Notes: generated by a model not told the origin, from the letters alone. Counted from the first letter of the stretch, positions 8,691 through 18,207 are shown. The stretch is DNA of 64,000 nucleotides from Chitinophagales bacterium (GCA_021323755.1 JAJPKJ010000012.1:1-64000), one strand, 5' to 3'. Made by a program: numbers and translations.

Positions 8691-9887
8691 ATGAAAAAGT
8701 TTTACATTGCTGGAACCGTACTTGGTTTATTGTTCTCCTTTATTGTTTCTACTGGGTTTTCGCAGACCTATACCATCTCGAATACTAGTTTATATTCGGC
8801 TAAAATTGGAAGCGCGACCTGTAATAATTGCGTGATTACCATTAACGGTACAAATACGGTCTTCACCATCGACCAAGTTGTGACTTTGAGCAATTCAACA
8901 GTCTATGTAACGGGTAATACCAGACTTTCTGTGAATGCTAATCTCACTTTGCAAAATAGTAAAATCATTATCGGTGATTTGAATTCTACAGCCAGCACGG
9001 CTAATGTTTTTATCGCCAATAACGACAACATATTTCTTGCTGATGCAAATTCCACTGTTCGTGTAGGCAATATAAATAACTATATTTCCGGCGGAGCTGG
9101 TGGCGGTGGAAACACTCCCGGCCAAATACAAGCAATGGCATCAGTATTCGGATTTGGGTTCAATATTGCCATTTACTCAGGTAGCGGTTCCAGATTTACA
9201 AGCCCCTATAGTTTAAACTGCGGAGGTACAAATCCAAATACCTGTAAGAATGGATTTGTTTATGGTCCGGTAATCAATTCAGTTACTAGCGCCGGGTTCT
9301 TTTCATTTTCAGCATTCGGAACTGATGCGCCACTACCAGTTGTTCTTGGCAGCTTCTCAGCTAGCTTGGCTACTGATAATTCCGTGGTTGTTACCTGGAC
9401 CACAGAGCAGGAAGTGAACTCCTCATATTTCTTGGTGGAAAGAAGCACCAATGGTTCTTCTTGGGAACCAATAGGAACTGTTACTGCAAAAGGGAATTCT
9501 GCGACTGCCAGCAATTACTCTTTCATTGATAAATCACCTATGAACGGTGTTGATTATTATCGTTTGGAAATGGTTGATTTGGGCGGTGCGCAAAAATATT
9601 CTAGCATCAGCGTTATTCGCAGCACACTTGTTCAGAATATCAGCGTATTCCCTAATCCTGCAAAGAACTATATCTATGTCACATTGGGTGGTTCTGTCGC
9701 GACAGCAGGACTTCGCCTCCTTGATCTGAACGGTAAAGTACTGCAGGAACTGAGATTGAACGCAAGTTCTTCCAATACCACGGTTACTCTCCCGGTTGGC
9801 GGCTATACGCAAGGTATTTATATCCTGCAGGCACTTAAGGCTGATGGCAGCTCACAATCAACTAAAGTAATTATCTCTGCTCAATAA
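8691..9887 (+). CDS. Secreted protein with T9SS type A sorting domain
   Basis: 398 residues from ATG 8691; the frame is open upstream to 8649, but the signal peptide (MKKFYIAGTVLGLLFSFIVS, cut near FSQT) begins here. The middle is rich in Thr, Asn and Ser and looks like beta-solenoid or sandwich structure (repeated N-x-T/V-I steps at about 25-140), with a Gly-rich GGAGGGGNTPGQ turn. A fibronectin-like segment (EVNSSYFLVERSTNGSSWEPIG) precedes the C-terminal sorting domain: ISVFPNPAKNYIYV, LLDLNGKVL, GIYILQ. Such domains direct export across the outer membrane by T9SS and are cut off at the surface. The mature function is unknown. It has its own promoter and ends at a strong terminator. Confidence 0.85.
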   Translation: MKKFYIAGTVLGLLFSFIVSTGFSQTYTISNTSLYSAKIGSATCNNCVITINGTNTVFTIDQVVTLSNSTVYVTGNTRLSVNANLTLQNSKIIIGDLNSTASTANVFIANNDNIFLADANSTVRVGNINNYISGGAGGGGNTPGQIQAMASVFGFGFNIAIYSGSGSRFTSPYSLNCGGTNPNTCKNGFVYGPVINSVTSAGFFSFSAFGTDAPLPVVLGSFSASLATDNSVVVTWTTEQEVNSSYFLVERSTNGSSWEPIGTVTAKGNSATASNYSFIDKSPMNGVDYYRLEMVDLGGAQKYSSISVIRSTLVQNISVFPNPAKNYIYVTLGGSVATAGLRLLDLNGKVLQELRLNASSSNTTVTLPVGGYTQGIYILQALKADGSSQSTKVIISAQ

Positions 9888-9910
9888 GGCACTTGATTTA
9901 TAACTGATTA

Positions 9911-9935
9911 AAGGCGCACCCCGTGCGCCTTTTTT
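9911..9935 (+). terminator. Rho-independent terminator after the T9SS protein gene
   Basis: AAGGCGCAC (9911-9919), a CCC loop, and GTGCGCCTT (9923-9931) form a perfect 9-bp G+C-rich stem running into TTTTT (9931-9935). It lies 23 bases after the stop codon at 9887 and separates this gene from the two tandem paralogues that follow. Confidence 0.9.
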
Positions 9936-10021
9936 GTTTACTGGGATCGTAAGTATTACCCTTTATAAGGCAATATTTTGCCCGTTTTTCAGTTAGTATA
10001 TTAATCCAATAGTCCGCTCCT

Positions 10022-11203
10022 GTGAAACCTTTAAAAACCCTATTGATCCTCTCTTACATTGCATTATGCATAACGGGGTTTGTATTGCCCCAATTTACAA
10101 ATGCCCAGTGTTCGGGTCCATTCAAATCCATAAGTTATAATAGTGTGATCAGCGGTTCAGGCAATGATTATCATTCCATCACCATGCCGCAGTTCGATCC
10201 TTCCAAAGGAACATTGGTCGCAGTAAAGATCACCTCGGTAATATCACTCCAATATGCGTTCCAATTGGAAAATAATAACAATAGCTCAACAACATATACG
10301 GTAGGCGTGGGAAGAAATGATTATATCGGTAGCACGGCATTATCTTCCCCCCTTACTAATATGAATCATATTCTTCAAAATTATGGACCGTATTCATTGG
10401 CAGCATCCAATGGGGTTGCCGGTTCGGGTCCTGATTTTATTTCTGTTCCTCAATTTACCGTGCTAAATAATTATGCAGATATCAGTGATTCCATCACCAC
10501 CTCGGTTGCAAATTTTTTGGGAATGGGGACAGTGGAGTTTGACTACTACACCACGACCTATTATAACATTACAGGCAATTATGCTTTTAGCAATACGTCC
10601 AGCGACAATATCAATTTCACCGTTGCTTATTATTACTGCAACACAGCTGTCCTTGCCTCTGCTATCATTGATTTTCTCGCAACAAAACAAGATAATGAGA
10701 CCATCAAACTTGCCTGGACAACAGAAAATGAAGTTCCTGGATTAACATACCAAATACAAAAGAGTGCGGACGGAAATAGCTTTTCTGATGTCGTATCAAT
10801 GCCTGCTAATCCAAGTAACAATGATGTTGAAAATTATTCATACTATTATAGTATCGATAAGGCCGATAAAGACAAAATTTATTTCAGAATAAAAATGACT
10901 GATGCCAATGGCAATACAAAATATTCTGAGATCAGAATGATCGAATTAAATAATACTGGCGGAATTTCTCTCTTTCCCAATCCATCAAATAGTTTTGTCA
11001 ATATATTCTTCAATCAGCAACAAGGCAATTGGCAGGTAGATATTTTTGCACCCAATGGCGATCTGGTTCAAAGAAATAATTTTTCAAACACCAATCTTGC
11101 ACACATCGGTTTCATAAAAAGACTTGCGCCCGGTCTTTATTTCATTCATGCCTACGAACAAGCACTACAAAAAAGCTACGTATTATCATTTAGCATTCAG
11201 TAA
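10022..11203 (+). CDS. T9SS-secreted choice-of-anchor E-like protein, first of a tandem pair
   Basis: 393 residues with a GTG start and a signal peptide to about residue 29 (cut near TNAQC). Residues 30-215 resemble the choice-of-anchor E domain: PQFDPSKGTLVAVKI, then LQYAFQLENN, a YTVGVGRND strand and SGPDFISV. A fibronectin-like segment (LAWTTENEVPGLTYQIQKS) follows, then a type A sorting domain (ISLFPNPSNSFVNIFF, LAPGLYFIHAYE). The neighbour at 11280 is clearly a paralogue of similar length and domain order. The shared M-x-P opening from GTG codons in both genes supports this start. Probably a cell-surface or released protein; ligand unknown. Confidence 0.82.
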   Translation: MKPLKTLLILSYIALCITGFVLPQFTNAQCSGPFKSISYNSVISGSGNDYHSITMPQFDPSKGTLVAVKITSVISLQYAFQLENNNNSSTTYTVGVGRNDYIGSTALSSPLTNMNHILQNYGPYSLAASNGVAGSGPDFISVPQFTVLNNYADISDSITTSVANFLGMGTVEFDYYTTTYYNITGNYAFSNTSSDNINFTVAYYYCNTAVLASAIIDFLATKQDNETIKLAWTTENEVPGLTYQIQKSADGNSFSDVVSMPANPSNNDVENYSYYYSIDKADKDKIYFRIKMTDANGNTKYSEIRMIELNNTGGISLFPNPSNSFVNIFFNQQQGNWQVDIFAPNGDLVQRNNFSNTNLAHIGFIKRLAPGLYFIHAYEQALQKSYVLSFSIQ

Positions 11204-11279
11204 TTCAGCAAAAAAATAATACTAAATATTTTTTTGAAAGGTTATACTGGCAAATCCAATAACCGAAGTCTTCCTACCT

Positions 11280-12467
11280 GTGGAGCCCATGAGAATTACG
11301 AAGCACGATATTTCATTATTGTTAGCATTTATCTGTTTAATGTTTGCTCCGGGGCGGTCCTTATCGCAATGTATCCCATCTTCAGCTAAGACCATTTCAT
11401 ATAGCACCGTACTTCATGGCACCGGAAATAATTCATGGGGATTTCTTATTCCACAATTCGATCCGGCACAGGGAACATTAATAGCGGTGAACATTAAAGC
11501 GATGATCTCTCTTAACTATTCTTTTCAGTTAGAAAATAATGCCAATACTTCTGTTCCATACCATATTGATATTGAACGGCGCGACAGTATCAGTAGTAAT
11601 GGTCTGTCATCCCCGATTAACAGATCGGTTATCCAGGATTATGGTTCATATAATCTTGAAGCATCGGACGGGGTAAGCGGTTCAGGCAGTGATTTTATAC
11701 AGCAAGGTCCGATTGCGGTGATGAGCAGTTATGTCATTACTGATTCGATAACTGCTGCCGTTTCTCCATTTATCGGAAGTGGCTATTCCACTTTTTATTA
11801 TGACCCTGCGACGACGGCGACAGTAAGCGGTAACAGTAATTATAGTTTTACGGGAAGCGCAACTGACACCATGCATTTCCAGCTCACTTATTATTACTGC
11901 AATACTGTTGTTTTGGCGACCACAATCACCCATTTCTGGGCGGCAAAAGAAAGCAATGAGATAATAAAATTATCGTGGACCACCCAAAACGAATTGGCAG
12001 GACGTAATTATGAAATTGAAAAAAGCGACGATGGAAAAAACTTTCTATACCTGCAATCCATACCGGCAAATATGGATAGTATGCATATTGGAAATTATTT
12101 GCAGTATTATCACATTACCAATGAAGATAGAAATAAGGTTTATTTCAGGTTAAAAGAAATTGATGCAGACGGAACCATTGGTTATTCTGAGATACGCGAG
12201 GTTGATCTGGGTTCTGCAATGCAAGGAATCTCACTCTATCCAAATCCATCGAGTAGTTTTATCAATTTGATTTTTAACGAATCCGGGAAAAAATGGATGG
12301 TAGCCATTTTTGCATCGCATGGCGGATTGGTTCAGCAAAATGATTTTGAGAACACCAATTACGCACATATTCCGTTTACCATAAAGCTTTCCCCGGGCGT
12401 ATATTTCGTTCGCGCATTTGAAGAACAATCGCAAAAAAGTTATGTGACATCATTTTTGGTGTATTGA
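11280..12467 (+). CDS. T9SS-secreted choice-of-anchor E-like protein, second of a tandem pair
   Basis: 395 residues, paralogue of the product of 10022. Shared landmarks are ISYSTVLHGTGNN, PQFDPAQGTLIAVNI, NYSFQLENNA, GSGSDFI, TYYYCNT, LSWTTQNELAGRNYEIEKS and the C-terminal ISLYPNPSSSFINLIF / LSPGVYFVRAFEEQSQKSYV sorting domain. The signal peptide ends near SLSQC. The GTG at 11280 aligns with the GTG of the first copy; an ATG at 11289 is the alternative start. Only 76 bases separate the copies, so they may be cotranscribed. The stop codon directly abuts, tail to tail, the stop codon of the minus-strand gene at 12468. Confidence 0.8.
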   Translation: MEPMRITKHDISLLLAFICLMFAPGRSLSQCIPSSAKTISYSTVLHGTGNNSWGFLIPQFDPAQGTLIAVNIKAMISLNYSFQLENNANTSVPYHIDIERRDSISSNGLSSPINRSVIQDYGSYNLEASDGVSGSGSDFIQQGPIAVMSSYVITDSITAAVSPFIGSGYSTFYYDPATTATVSGNSNYSFTGSATDTMHFQLTYYYCNTVVLATTITHFWAAKESNEIIKLSWTTQNELAGRNYEIEKSDDGKNFLYLQSIPANMDSMHIGNYLQYYHITNEDRNKVYFRLKEIDADGTIGYSEIREVDLGSAMQGISLYPNPSSSFINLIFNESGKKWMVAIFASHGGLVQQNDFENTNYAHIPFTIKLSPGVYFVRAFEEQSQKSYVTSFLVY

Positions 12468-13412
12468 TTATTTAGCACAACCCAGGAACTCAACTGATTT
12501 ATCAGCATTTACTTTATGAACGTAAGCATTCGATCCATCTTTACGTACATCCTCAATACAAGCGAGCGAAATAGAAAATGCATTTCCAAATGATGAAGAT
12601 TGTGCGCTAAACAACATCTGTTTTAATTGCGGCGATTTTACCGCATCTCCATATTTTAATTTACTAATATTATAATCAACAGTGGTGATAATGGCTTTTA
12701 TTCTGGGCAAATAACTTTGCCATGTTGCTGTTCGCTGGTTGTTATATTTGTCTTTGATAGAAATAATTTTTTCCCAGTATTTGCTTTCCAGTCCGTTTGC
12801 GCATGCGCAGGTTGGCAAGCCAACAGGTTTTGTTCCCGGGCACTGAGATTGATCTGGAGATTTAACCGCTGCGATCTCTTTTGCAGATGCATCCATGATA
12901 TCACGGAGTTTGGCCGCAAACTCGCGGTTCAGGGCGGAAAGTTGGTTTACGGCCATATCATTTGTTTGCATTACTAATTTTGATGTTTCCATATCGTCGT
13001 GGATGGGCTGGTTGCTTGCATATTGCTGTTGATTTTGTTTTGCCATTTGCATTGCCCATTGCTTTTGTTCTTCCGGTGTCATGGTTCTTAATTTTTCGGC
13101 AAGTTGTTTTGCCGCATCAACATTTTTAGAAGAAGGCATCTGCGTGTTGATATTCATGACCGAGGCATTGGTGAAATCACGCATGGTGCGCGTGGTCAAT
13201 GTATCCAGTTGATCTAGATCAGCGCCATAACCCGTGATCTGCGTTTGCCCGTGATCATTAGTTTTCGTTTTGCAGGCGTTAAAGGAATTTGCTGCTGAGC
13301 CTGGAGCATTCATTCCGCTCATCATTGAGGTAATATTTAAATTAAGACATTTCTGCGCAGATAAGGATGAGATGATCAGGGTAAAATAAAAGAAGATAAA
13401 AAGCTTTTTCAT
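12468..13412 (-). CDS. Secreted protein of unknown function, mostly helical
   Basis: 314 residues with a clear signal peptide (MKKLFIFFYFTLIISSLSAQKC). The rest is Gln/Met/Ala-rich and likely helical (MTPEEQKQWAMQMAKQNQQQ at about 114-133; LNREFAAKLRDIMDASAKEI near 165), with scattered Cys residues including a CPGTKPVGLPTCACANG cluster near 192-208. No sorting domain or lipobox is present, so a periplasmic location is likely. I do not recognise the family. It may be cotranscribed with the OmpA-like gene upstream on the same strand (198-base gap). Confidence 0.65.
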   Translation of the reverse strand: MKKLFIFFYFTLIISSLSAQKCLNLNITSMMSGMNAPGSAANSFNACKTKTNDHGQTQITGYGADLDQLDTLTTRTMRDFTNASVMNINTQMPSSKNVDAAKQLAEKLRTMTPEEQKQWAMQMAKQNQQQYASNQPIHDDMETSKLVMQTNDMAVNQLSALNREFAAKLRDIMDASAKEIAAVKSPDQSQCPGTKPVGLPTCACANGLESKYWEKIISIKDKYNNQRTATWQSYLPRIKAIITTVDYNISKLKYGDAVKSPQLKQMLFSAQSSSFGNAFSISLACIEDVRKDGSNAYVHKVNADKSVEFLGCAK

Positions 13413-13610
13413 GTTGGTGTTTTTGGTTGAAATAAATTTATGGTGAGTCCTGGTAATTTTTTTACTATTGGCGCTATGCCAAAAAAATTAAGGATCTATG
13501 CTATAAACTCGCAGCTCAATTTATATCGAGCCGATGAACGCAATTTGGCGCAGCGAGGATGCTATGAAAACAATTTCGGGTTATAAAAATAGATTGGCTA
13601 ATAAAACGTC

Positions 13611-14858
13611 TTACATTTTTACAAATTCTACCCTTCGGTTATTTGCTTTGCCTTCAACAGAATTATTATCGCTAATGGGTTTGGTGTCACCCAACCCCTT
13701 TGAACTGAGCCGGGATGCATCTATGCCCATGGTAATGAGTTGCGCTTTTACCGCATCGGCGCGCTGTTGTGATAATGTGAGATTATGCGGCGCAGTGCCT
13801 GAATTATCTGTATGCCCGTCAACTTCAAACTTAAGGTCGGGATTATCTTTCATGACCTGAACGATCATGTTCAGGGTTCCCATACTTTCTGGTTTGATGG
13901 AAGATTTGTCCACATCAAAATTTATTCCATGCGTTACAATTTTTGCAGCAGTAAATTTTTGTCCGATCATATTCATGCTGCCGCCGTTTGCAGCACGCAC
14001 ATTTTTAAAAATGATGGGATTGTCCATTGATCCGATTCCGCCAAAACCAAACGCATAGGGCCTTACACCAACATTGGGCATGACCAGTACACGAAATTGA
14101 TCCACATAACATTTCATTTGATTATTTTTCATGATTATGGCAGCATGATGCCATTTGCCTGCAAAATCATTGCCGCCACCAGGATAATCAGCGCTGAAAT
14201 CTTTTGGAAAATATCCCGTACCGACGCTACCATGCGAATTGAAATCAACATTTGAAGTCTGTTCATTTTTATCCTTATCAGCCCATTTTAAGAAGCATAT
14301 GATTCCGTAATTGCCGAAATCCTTTACATAATAATCGAATTCAACGGTAAAGGTGCTTGATAGATAATGCGGTGTCTTCATTAATGGATTTACCCGAACA
14401 TAATTCCCTTCAGTGAGAAAGAATGCAGGGGTCGTGCCCACTTTATTCAATACCCCTTGTCCTTTTTCCAGATCCCAATGAGATGGAAATTCACCATCCT
14501 GGTCGCCGGTGAAATCGTCAAAAAAAACTATTGAGTCGCCTGGAACAAAATCATAATTCTGATATGTTTTTACATCCGGAACCGCGGATGTTGCTGTTGC
14601 ATCAGTTGTGGTGGTAGAAGCGTTATTAGAAGCTTGATTAGGGGTTGTAGCAGTATTTTTATTTTTCTTTTTGAATAGGCCTTTTATGCTGTTCTCTACC
14701 TTATTCACGCCATTATTTGCAGCATTATTCATATTGCTGTTCGCGCTGTTTGTTGTTGCATCTTTCGCCACTTGCCCGGGATCATTTACTTGTGCAATGC
14801 TTATTTGTAAAAAAAGAAACAAAGAAAGGATCGTTAGCAGAATAAGTTTTGTTTTCAT
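13611..14858 (-). CDS. OmpA family protein with internal lectin-like (LamG/ConA) domain
   Basis: 415 residues. A signal peptide (cut near SIAQ) leads into an Asn/Ala/Thr-rich linker (about 25-85) that includes a KKKNKN patch. Residues 95-290 read as a concanavalin-type jelly roll (FFDDFTGDQDGEFPSHWDLEKG, FTVEFDYYVKDFG, WHHAAIIMKNNQMKCYVDQFRV). The C-terminal 110 residues are an OmpA-like peptidoglycan-binding domain: FDVDKSSIKPES, DGHTDNSGTAPHNLTLSQQRADAV and ANNRRVEF, with the conserved Asp and Arg. It probably tethers the outer envelope to peptidoglycan while displaying the jelly-roll module. It is downstream of the two-component pair on the same strand. Confidence 0.85.
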   Translation of the reverse strand: MKTKLILLTILSLFLFLQISIAQVNDPGQVAKDATTNSANSNMNNAANNGVNKVENSIKGLFKKKNKNTATTPNQASNNASTTTTDATATSAVPDVKTYQNYDFVPGDSIVFFDDFTGDQDGEFPSHWDLEKGQGVLNKVGTTPAFFLTEGNYVRVNPLMKTPHYLSSTFTVEFDYYVKDFGNYGIICFLKWADKDKNEQTSNVDFNSHGSVGTGYFPKDFSADYPGGGNDFAGKWHHAAIIMKNNQMKCYVDQFRVLVMPNVGVRPYAFGFGGIGSMDNPIIFKNVRAANGGSMNMIGQKFTAAKIVTHGINFDVDKSSIKPESMGTLNMIVQVMKDNPDLKFEVDGHTDNSGTAPHNLTLSQQRADAVKAQLITMGIDASRLSSKGLGDTKPISDNNSVEGKANNRRVEFVKM

Positions 14859-14988
14859 ACTTTTTTATTTTCGAAGAAATGAAGAATACCAATTTAAATC
14901 AATAGGATGAATATATGATTTTATAAAGGTTGATGATGCAGGATTAGGATGCTCATTTTCTTACTCTTATATCTCAAACCTTAAGTCT

Positions 14989-15615
14989 TTACCGCTTCAG
15001 CACTTTAGCAACGGCTTCTGTCTTTGAGTTTACATGTAATTTGTGATAGATATTACAAATATGAGTACGGATTGTGCTGATACTTACACAGTATTTTTCA
15101 GCAATTTTTTTATAGCTTAATCCATCAACCAGGGAATATAAAATTTCATTTTCTCTTACCGTTAATGGATAATCTCCCAATGTATTTTCCTGCGATTTAA
15201 ATTGAAATGATTGAATCACTTTTCTTGCGATACTTGAACTCATCGGTGCGCCGCCGTGATATAATTCTTTAATGGCTTCAACAATTTCTTCCGGGGGTGT
15301 TTTCTTTAATAAGTATCCGGAGGCACCGGCTTTGATCGCATCAAATATTTTATCGTCCTCTTCAAAAACGGTAAACATCATTACCTGTATTTTTGGAAAA
15401 TTCATTTTCACCGTTCGCACACCCTCAATTCCTGAAATATGCGGGAGGCCGATATCCATCAATATTATATCCGGAGAAGCCTTTCCCATCTCACTCACCA
15501 CATTCAACAGATTATTGAGAGAAGCAACGCATTTCATGCCTTCAGTTTTGTTAAACAAATTACAAAGGCTGTTGCGCAACGCCGTATTATCCTCAACAAT
15601 GGCAACCTTGATCAT
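14989..15615 (-). CDS. LuxR/NarL-family response regulator
   Basis: 208 residues from the ATG at 15615; an ATG at 15642 only adds nine residues ahead of the conserved MIKVAIVEDN opening. The receiver domain has the acidic pocket (Glu8-Asp9), the phosphoacceptor Asp54 in ILMDIGLP, and the switch Lys in LLKKTPPEEI. A LuxR-type helix-turn-helix lies at about 145-205 (LTVRENEILYSLVDGLSYKKIA, VSISTIRTHICNIYHKL). It lies 118 bases after the histidine kinase on the same strand, so it is almost surely its partner. Targets are unknown; the OmpA-type and secreted genes just downstream are candidates. Confidence 0.93.
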   Translation of the reverse strand: MIKVAIVEDNTALRNSLCNLFNKTEGMKCVASLNNLLNVVSEMGKASPDIILMDIGLPHISGIEGVRTVKMNFPKIQVMMFTVFEEDDKIFDAIKAGASGYLLKKTPPEEIVEAIKELYHGGAPMSSSIARKVIQSFQFKSQENTLGDYPLTVRENEILYSLVDGLSYKKIAEKYCVSISTIRTHICNIYHKLHVNSKTEAVAKVLKR

Positions 15616-15733
15616 TATTCGAAATTGGTGAATTGTTTGCAATAATTGTATCGGATATTGATATGAATTTTAAAATGAATGACGAATAAATTGCGACCAT
15701 CATTTTACAGGCTCTCAACGCAATGCTTACCGG

Positions 15734-17641
15734 TTACACCCTTACGCTTAATAAAATAGTGGTGCCTTTATTTAATTCAGAATCAATGATCAGCTCCGCA
15801 TTCATTAATGCAGCACGACTTTTCATGCTTAAAATCCCATTACCGGTTATTGGACCACTCGGGACAAAGCCTTTACCATTGTCGGTTACGCTCAATTGGA
15901 GCAAACCATTATTGCAACTGACATTAATGGTTGCTTTTGTAGCCTGTGAATATTTTACCAGATTATTGATTGCCTCCTTCAAAATAAGATATATATGCTG
16001 GCGATAATCTATTGGCAATTTTACATTACCAACGTGTTGATCAATATCAATAGAATAATCCAGTTCTTTTGCTTCGAATAACGTGGTAGCAAAACGCTTG
16101 ATTCGCATTAATAAATTTTCAAATGAGTCGTTTTTCGGATTGATGCTCCAAACAATATCATCCATTTTTTCCATTAGCGTGATGGAACTGTTTTTGATCT
16201 CACTCACCGCTTCCTTCGCCTGATCAATATTCTTTTCTCTTAATGCGAGATCGCTTAAGATGGAAATGGAGCTCAATGTTGAACCAATATCATCGTGAAG
16301 ATCCTGCGCAATTTTGTTTCGGATATTTTGCATGCGCGATTGCAAGACTTCATTTGCTTTCAGTTGTTCAATTAGGTTTTGCTGACTTTTTATTTTTTCT
16401 TCTTCTGCCGCTTTGCTTTTATAACTTAATCCTGCAGTGAAACAAATAATTTCCAGCACAATTCCAATTTGCGAAAAAATGAGCATGTTGTGGAACCCCA
16501 AATCAATATGAAGGTTATTATCAAGATAAGTAAATATCAATCCTAAGATGTTTCCAATTCCAACAAATAGACTTCCGGTAAGAATATAATAAATAAGCGT
16601 CTTTTTCTGCCTGAATAAATAGAGGATGAAAGAGGCGACAGTGATAAACAACAGAAAAAAAACAATGGTATAAATCTCTAATTGTATTTTTTGGTTGAAA
16701 GTGATAATGATAAAACTTAAATCAAGGATGAGATACAGCAACAAAAATTTTTCGATGCGGATTATCCATTTATTGAGCTTTGGATAGTTTTCGGGCATCT
16801 CCAAAAAACTGCGCACAAAACGGAAATATAGAAAATAAGGCAGTATCAGCAAGGTTTTGCTGAGATAAACGGTAAGCAAAGGATAATGTGAAAAAAGCAG
16901 ATCAATTCCGTAATAAGATTCATACTTGCTCAAAAAATATATTGAAATGATGATGAGATAAAAGCAGTAATACAGGTATTCTTTCCGCTTGATGATTATC
17001 CATTGGAACAACACATAAAATATCTGGCATAATAAAAATCCCTGGAATAATAATTGAAAGAAAATGAATGTGCGGTCATTTTTGAAATCTCCAAGTAAAG
17101 AATCGTTCAATGCAGTCTGGTTGTAAATGAATATTCCGTCAAAATCAAACTCCTGTGTTCTTTGCCTTAGTTTGATGAAAATATTCTCAGATTGTCTGGC
17201 TTCAATAACGAGGGGAAATACCGACAGGTTATAAAATCCCGCATTATCTTTTTTGGTAACCAGGGAACCGCCATGCATGATGGGCTCTACGTGATTGGGG
17301 GATTGAACATAAACATCAACATAATTAATGTCGCCGCAATACAAAAATAATTTTTGAATGGTGTCAGAATTATTTTTCAAACCGAATTGCATCCAGAAAA
17401 TACCGTGGAAATAATTTTTATTCAATCGTTGCAAAAAATTGGCGTAGCCAATATTAAAATCTGATAGAAGAACCTGATTATCATTCAGCGAGGCAGATGA
17501 ATCAATAAAACAGGAAGCGGCATTCGTTATTTTGATTTCATTGGTAAAGCCATTGACATTGATCGGAGATGAACTATCGCTTTGTGCAATAATGGAAAAA
17601 GGAAAAATGAAAAGCAGTATGATGGTTGCGCAAAATCTCAA
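15734..17641 (-). CDS. Sensor histidine kinase with 7TMR-DISM input module
   Basis: 635 residues. After a signal peptide, a periplasmic sensor domain (about 25-185; GIFWMQFGLKNNSDT and YVDVYVQSPN are typical 7TMR-DISMED2 strands, a carbohydrate-binding-like jelly roll) leads into seven hydrophobic helices at about 190-400. A coiled coil follows, then a HisKA_3 dimerisation segment with the phosphorylated His449 in AQDLHDDIGSTLSSI. The HATPase domain has the N box (KEAINNLVKYSQ) and DNGKGF. HisKA_3 kinases pair with LuxR-type regulators, as found next door. The stimulus is unknown; 7TMR-DISM kinases are thought to sense small molecules such as carbohydrates. Confidence 0.93.
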   Translation of the reverse strand: MRFCATIILLFIFPFSIIAQSDSSSPINVNGFTNEIKITNAASCFIDSSASLNDNQVLLSDFNIGYANFLQRLNKNYFHGIFWMQFGLKNNSDTIQKLFLYCGDINYVDVYVQSPNHVEPIMHGGSLVTKKDNAGFYNLSVFPLVIEARQSENIFIKLRQRTQEFDFDGIFIYNQTALNDSLLGDFKNDRTFIFFQLLFQGFLLCQIFYVLFQWIIIKRKEYLYYCFYLIIISIYFLSKYESYYGIDLLFSHYPLLTVYLSKTLLILPYFLYFRFVRSFLEMPENYPKLNKWIIRIEKFLLLYLILDLSFIIITFNQKIQLEIYTIVFFLLFITVASFILYLFRQKKTLIYYILTGSLFVGIGNILGLIFTYLDNNLHIDLGFHNMLIFSQIGIVLEIICFTAGLSYKSKAAEEEKIKSQQNLIEQLKANEVLQSRMQNIRNKIAQDLHDDIGSTLSSISILSDLALREKNIDQAKEAVSEIKNSSITLMEKMDDIVWSINPKNDSFENLLMRIKRFATTLFEAKELDYSIDIDQHVGNVKLPIDYRQHIYLILKEAINNLVKYSQATKATINVSCNNGLLQLSVTDNGKGFVPSGPITGNGILSMKSRAALMNAELIIDSELNKGTTILLSVRV

Positions 17642-17689
17642 AGCAATTAATTATGAATGATCAAAAGGCAATAGATCAATTTTTTGAAT

Positions 17690-18115
17690 TTATTGAATCT
17701 CCCCCCTTTTATCGGCCGGCTTTTCCATACACAATTCGATCAGCACGCCATTGGTGTTTTTGGGATGAAGAAAACAAACTAATTTATTATCAGCACCGGT
17801 TTTGGGCCGATCATTTAACAACACAAATCCTGCTGCCAGTAATCTTTTCATTTCGGCTTCAATATCATTTACCGCAAAAGCAATATGATGAATACCTTCT
17901 CCTTTTTTTTCAATATATTTTGCAATAATGCTTTCGCTGTTCGTGCCTTCCAGTAACTCAATTTTTGTTTCGCCCTGCTGAAAAAATGCGGTGTTCACCA
18001 TCTCACTGTCAACCAATTCAGTTTTATAACAACGGGTATCCAGCAGTTTTTCAAATAATGGAACAGAAGTGGCGAGTTCTTTAACGGCAATGCCAATGTG
18101 TTCAACTTTATTCAT
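17690..18115 (-). CDS. mce: Methylmalonyl-CoA epimerase
   Basis: 141 residues of the vicinal-oxygen-chelate (glyoxalase) fold. It interconverts the (R) and (S) forms of methylmalonyl-CoA between propionyl-CoA carboxylase and methylmalonyl-CoA mutase. Two beta-alpha-beta-beta-beta units are visible. Metal ligands are carried by HIGIAVKEL (start), KIELLEG (end of unit 1), GIHHIAFAV (start of unit 2) and GVLIELC (end of unit 2). The segment EKKGEGIHHIAF is characteristic of this epimerase. It precedes the histidine kinase gene on the same strand by 48 bases, but no functional link is evident. Confidence 0.93.
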   Translation of the reverse strand: MNKVEHIGIAVKELATSVPLFEKLLDTRCYKTELVDSEMVNTAFFQQGETKIELLEGTNSESIIAKYIEKKGEGIHHIAFAVNDIEAEMKRLLAAGFVLLNDRPKTGADNKLVCFLHPKNTNGVLIELCMEKPADKRGEIQ

Positions 18116-18207
18116 GCAAAATATTTTACGTAAAAATAGTGATTCAAATTTCTAATTGCGTGCATTGGTTTAATTGCTTTCCATGCTAACATCTAGGTTC
18201 TTTCTTC

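Noticed and set aside
11210..11235. AAAAAAATA ... TATTTTTTT inverted repeat between the tandem T9SS genes
   Set aside because: All nine pairs are A-T, so the stem would be weak; it may be chance in A+T-rich DNA.
13534..13860. 108-codon plus-strand open frame at the 3' end of the OmpA-type gene
   Set aside because: It is antisense to the OmpA domain, which is clearly coding on the other strand.
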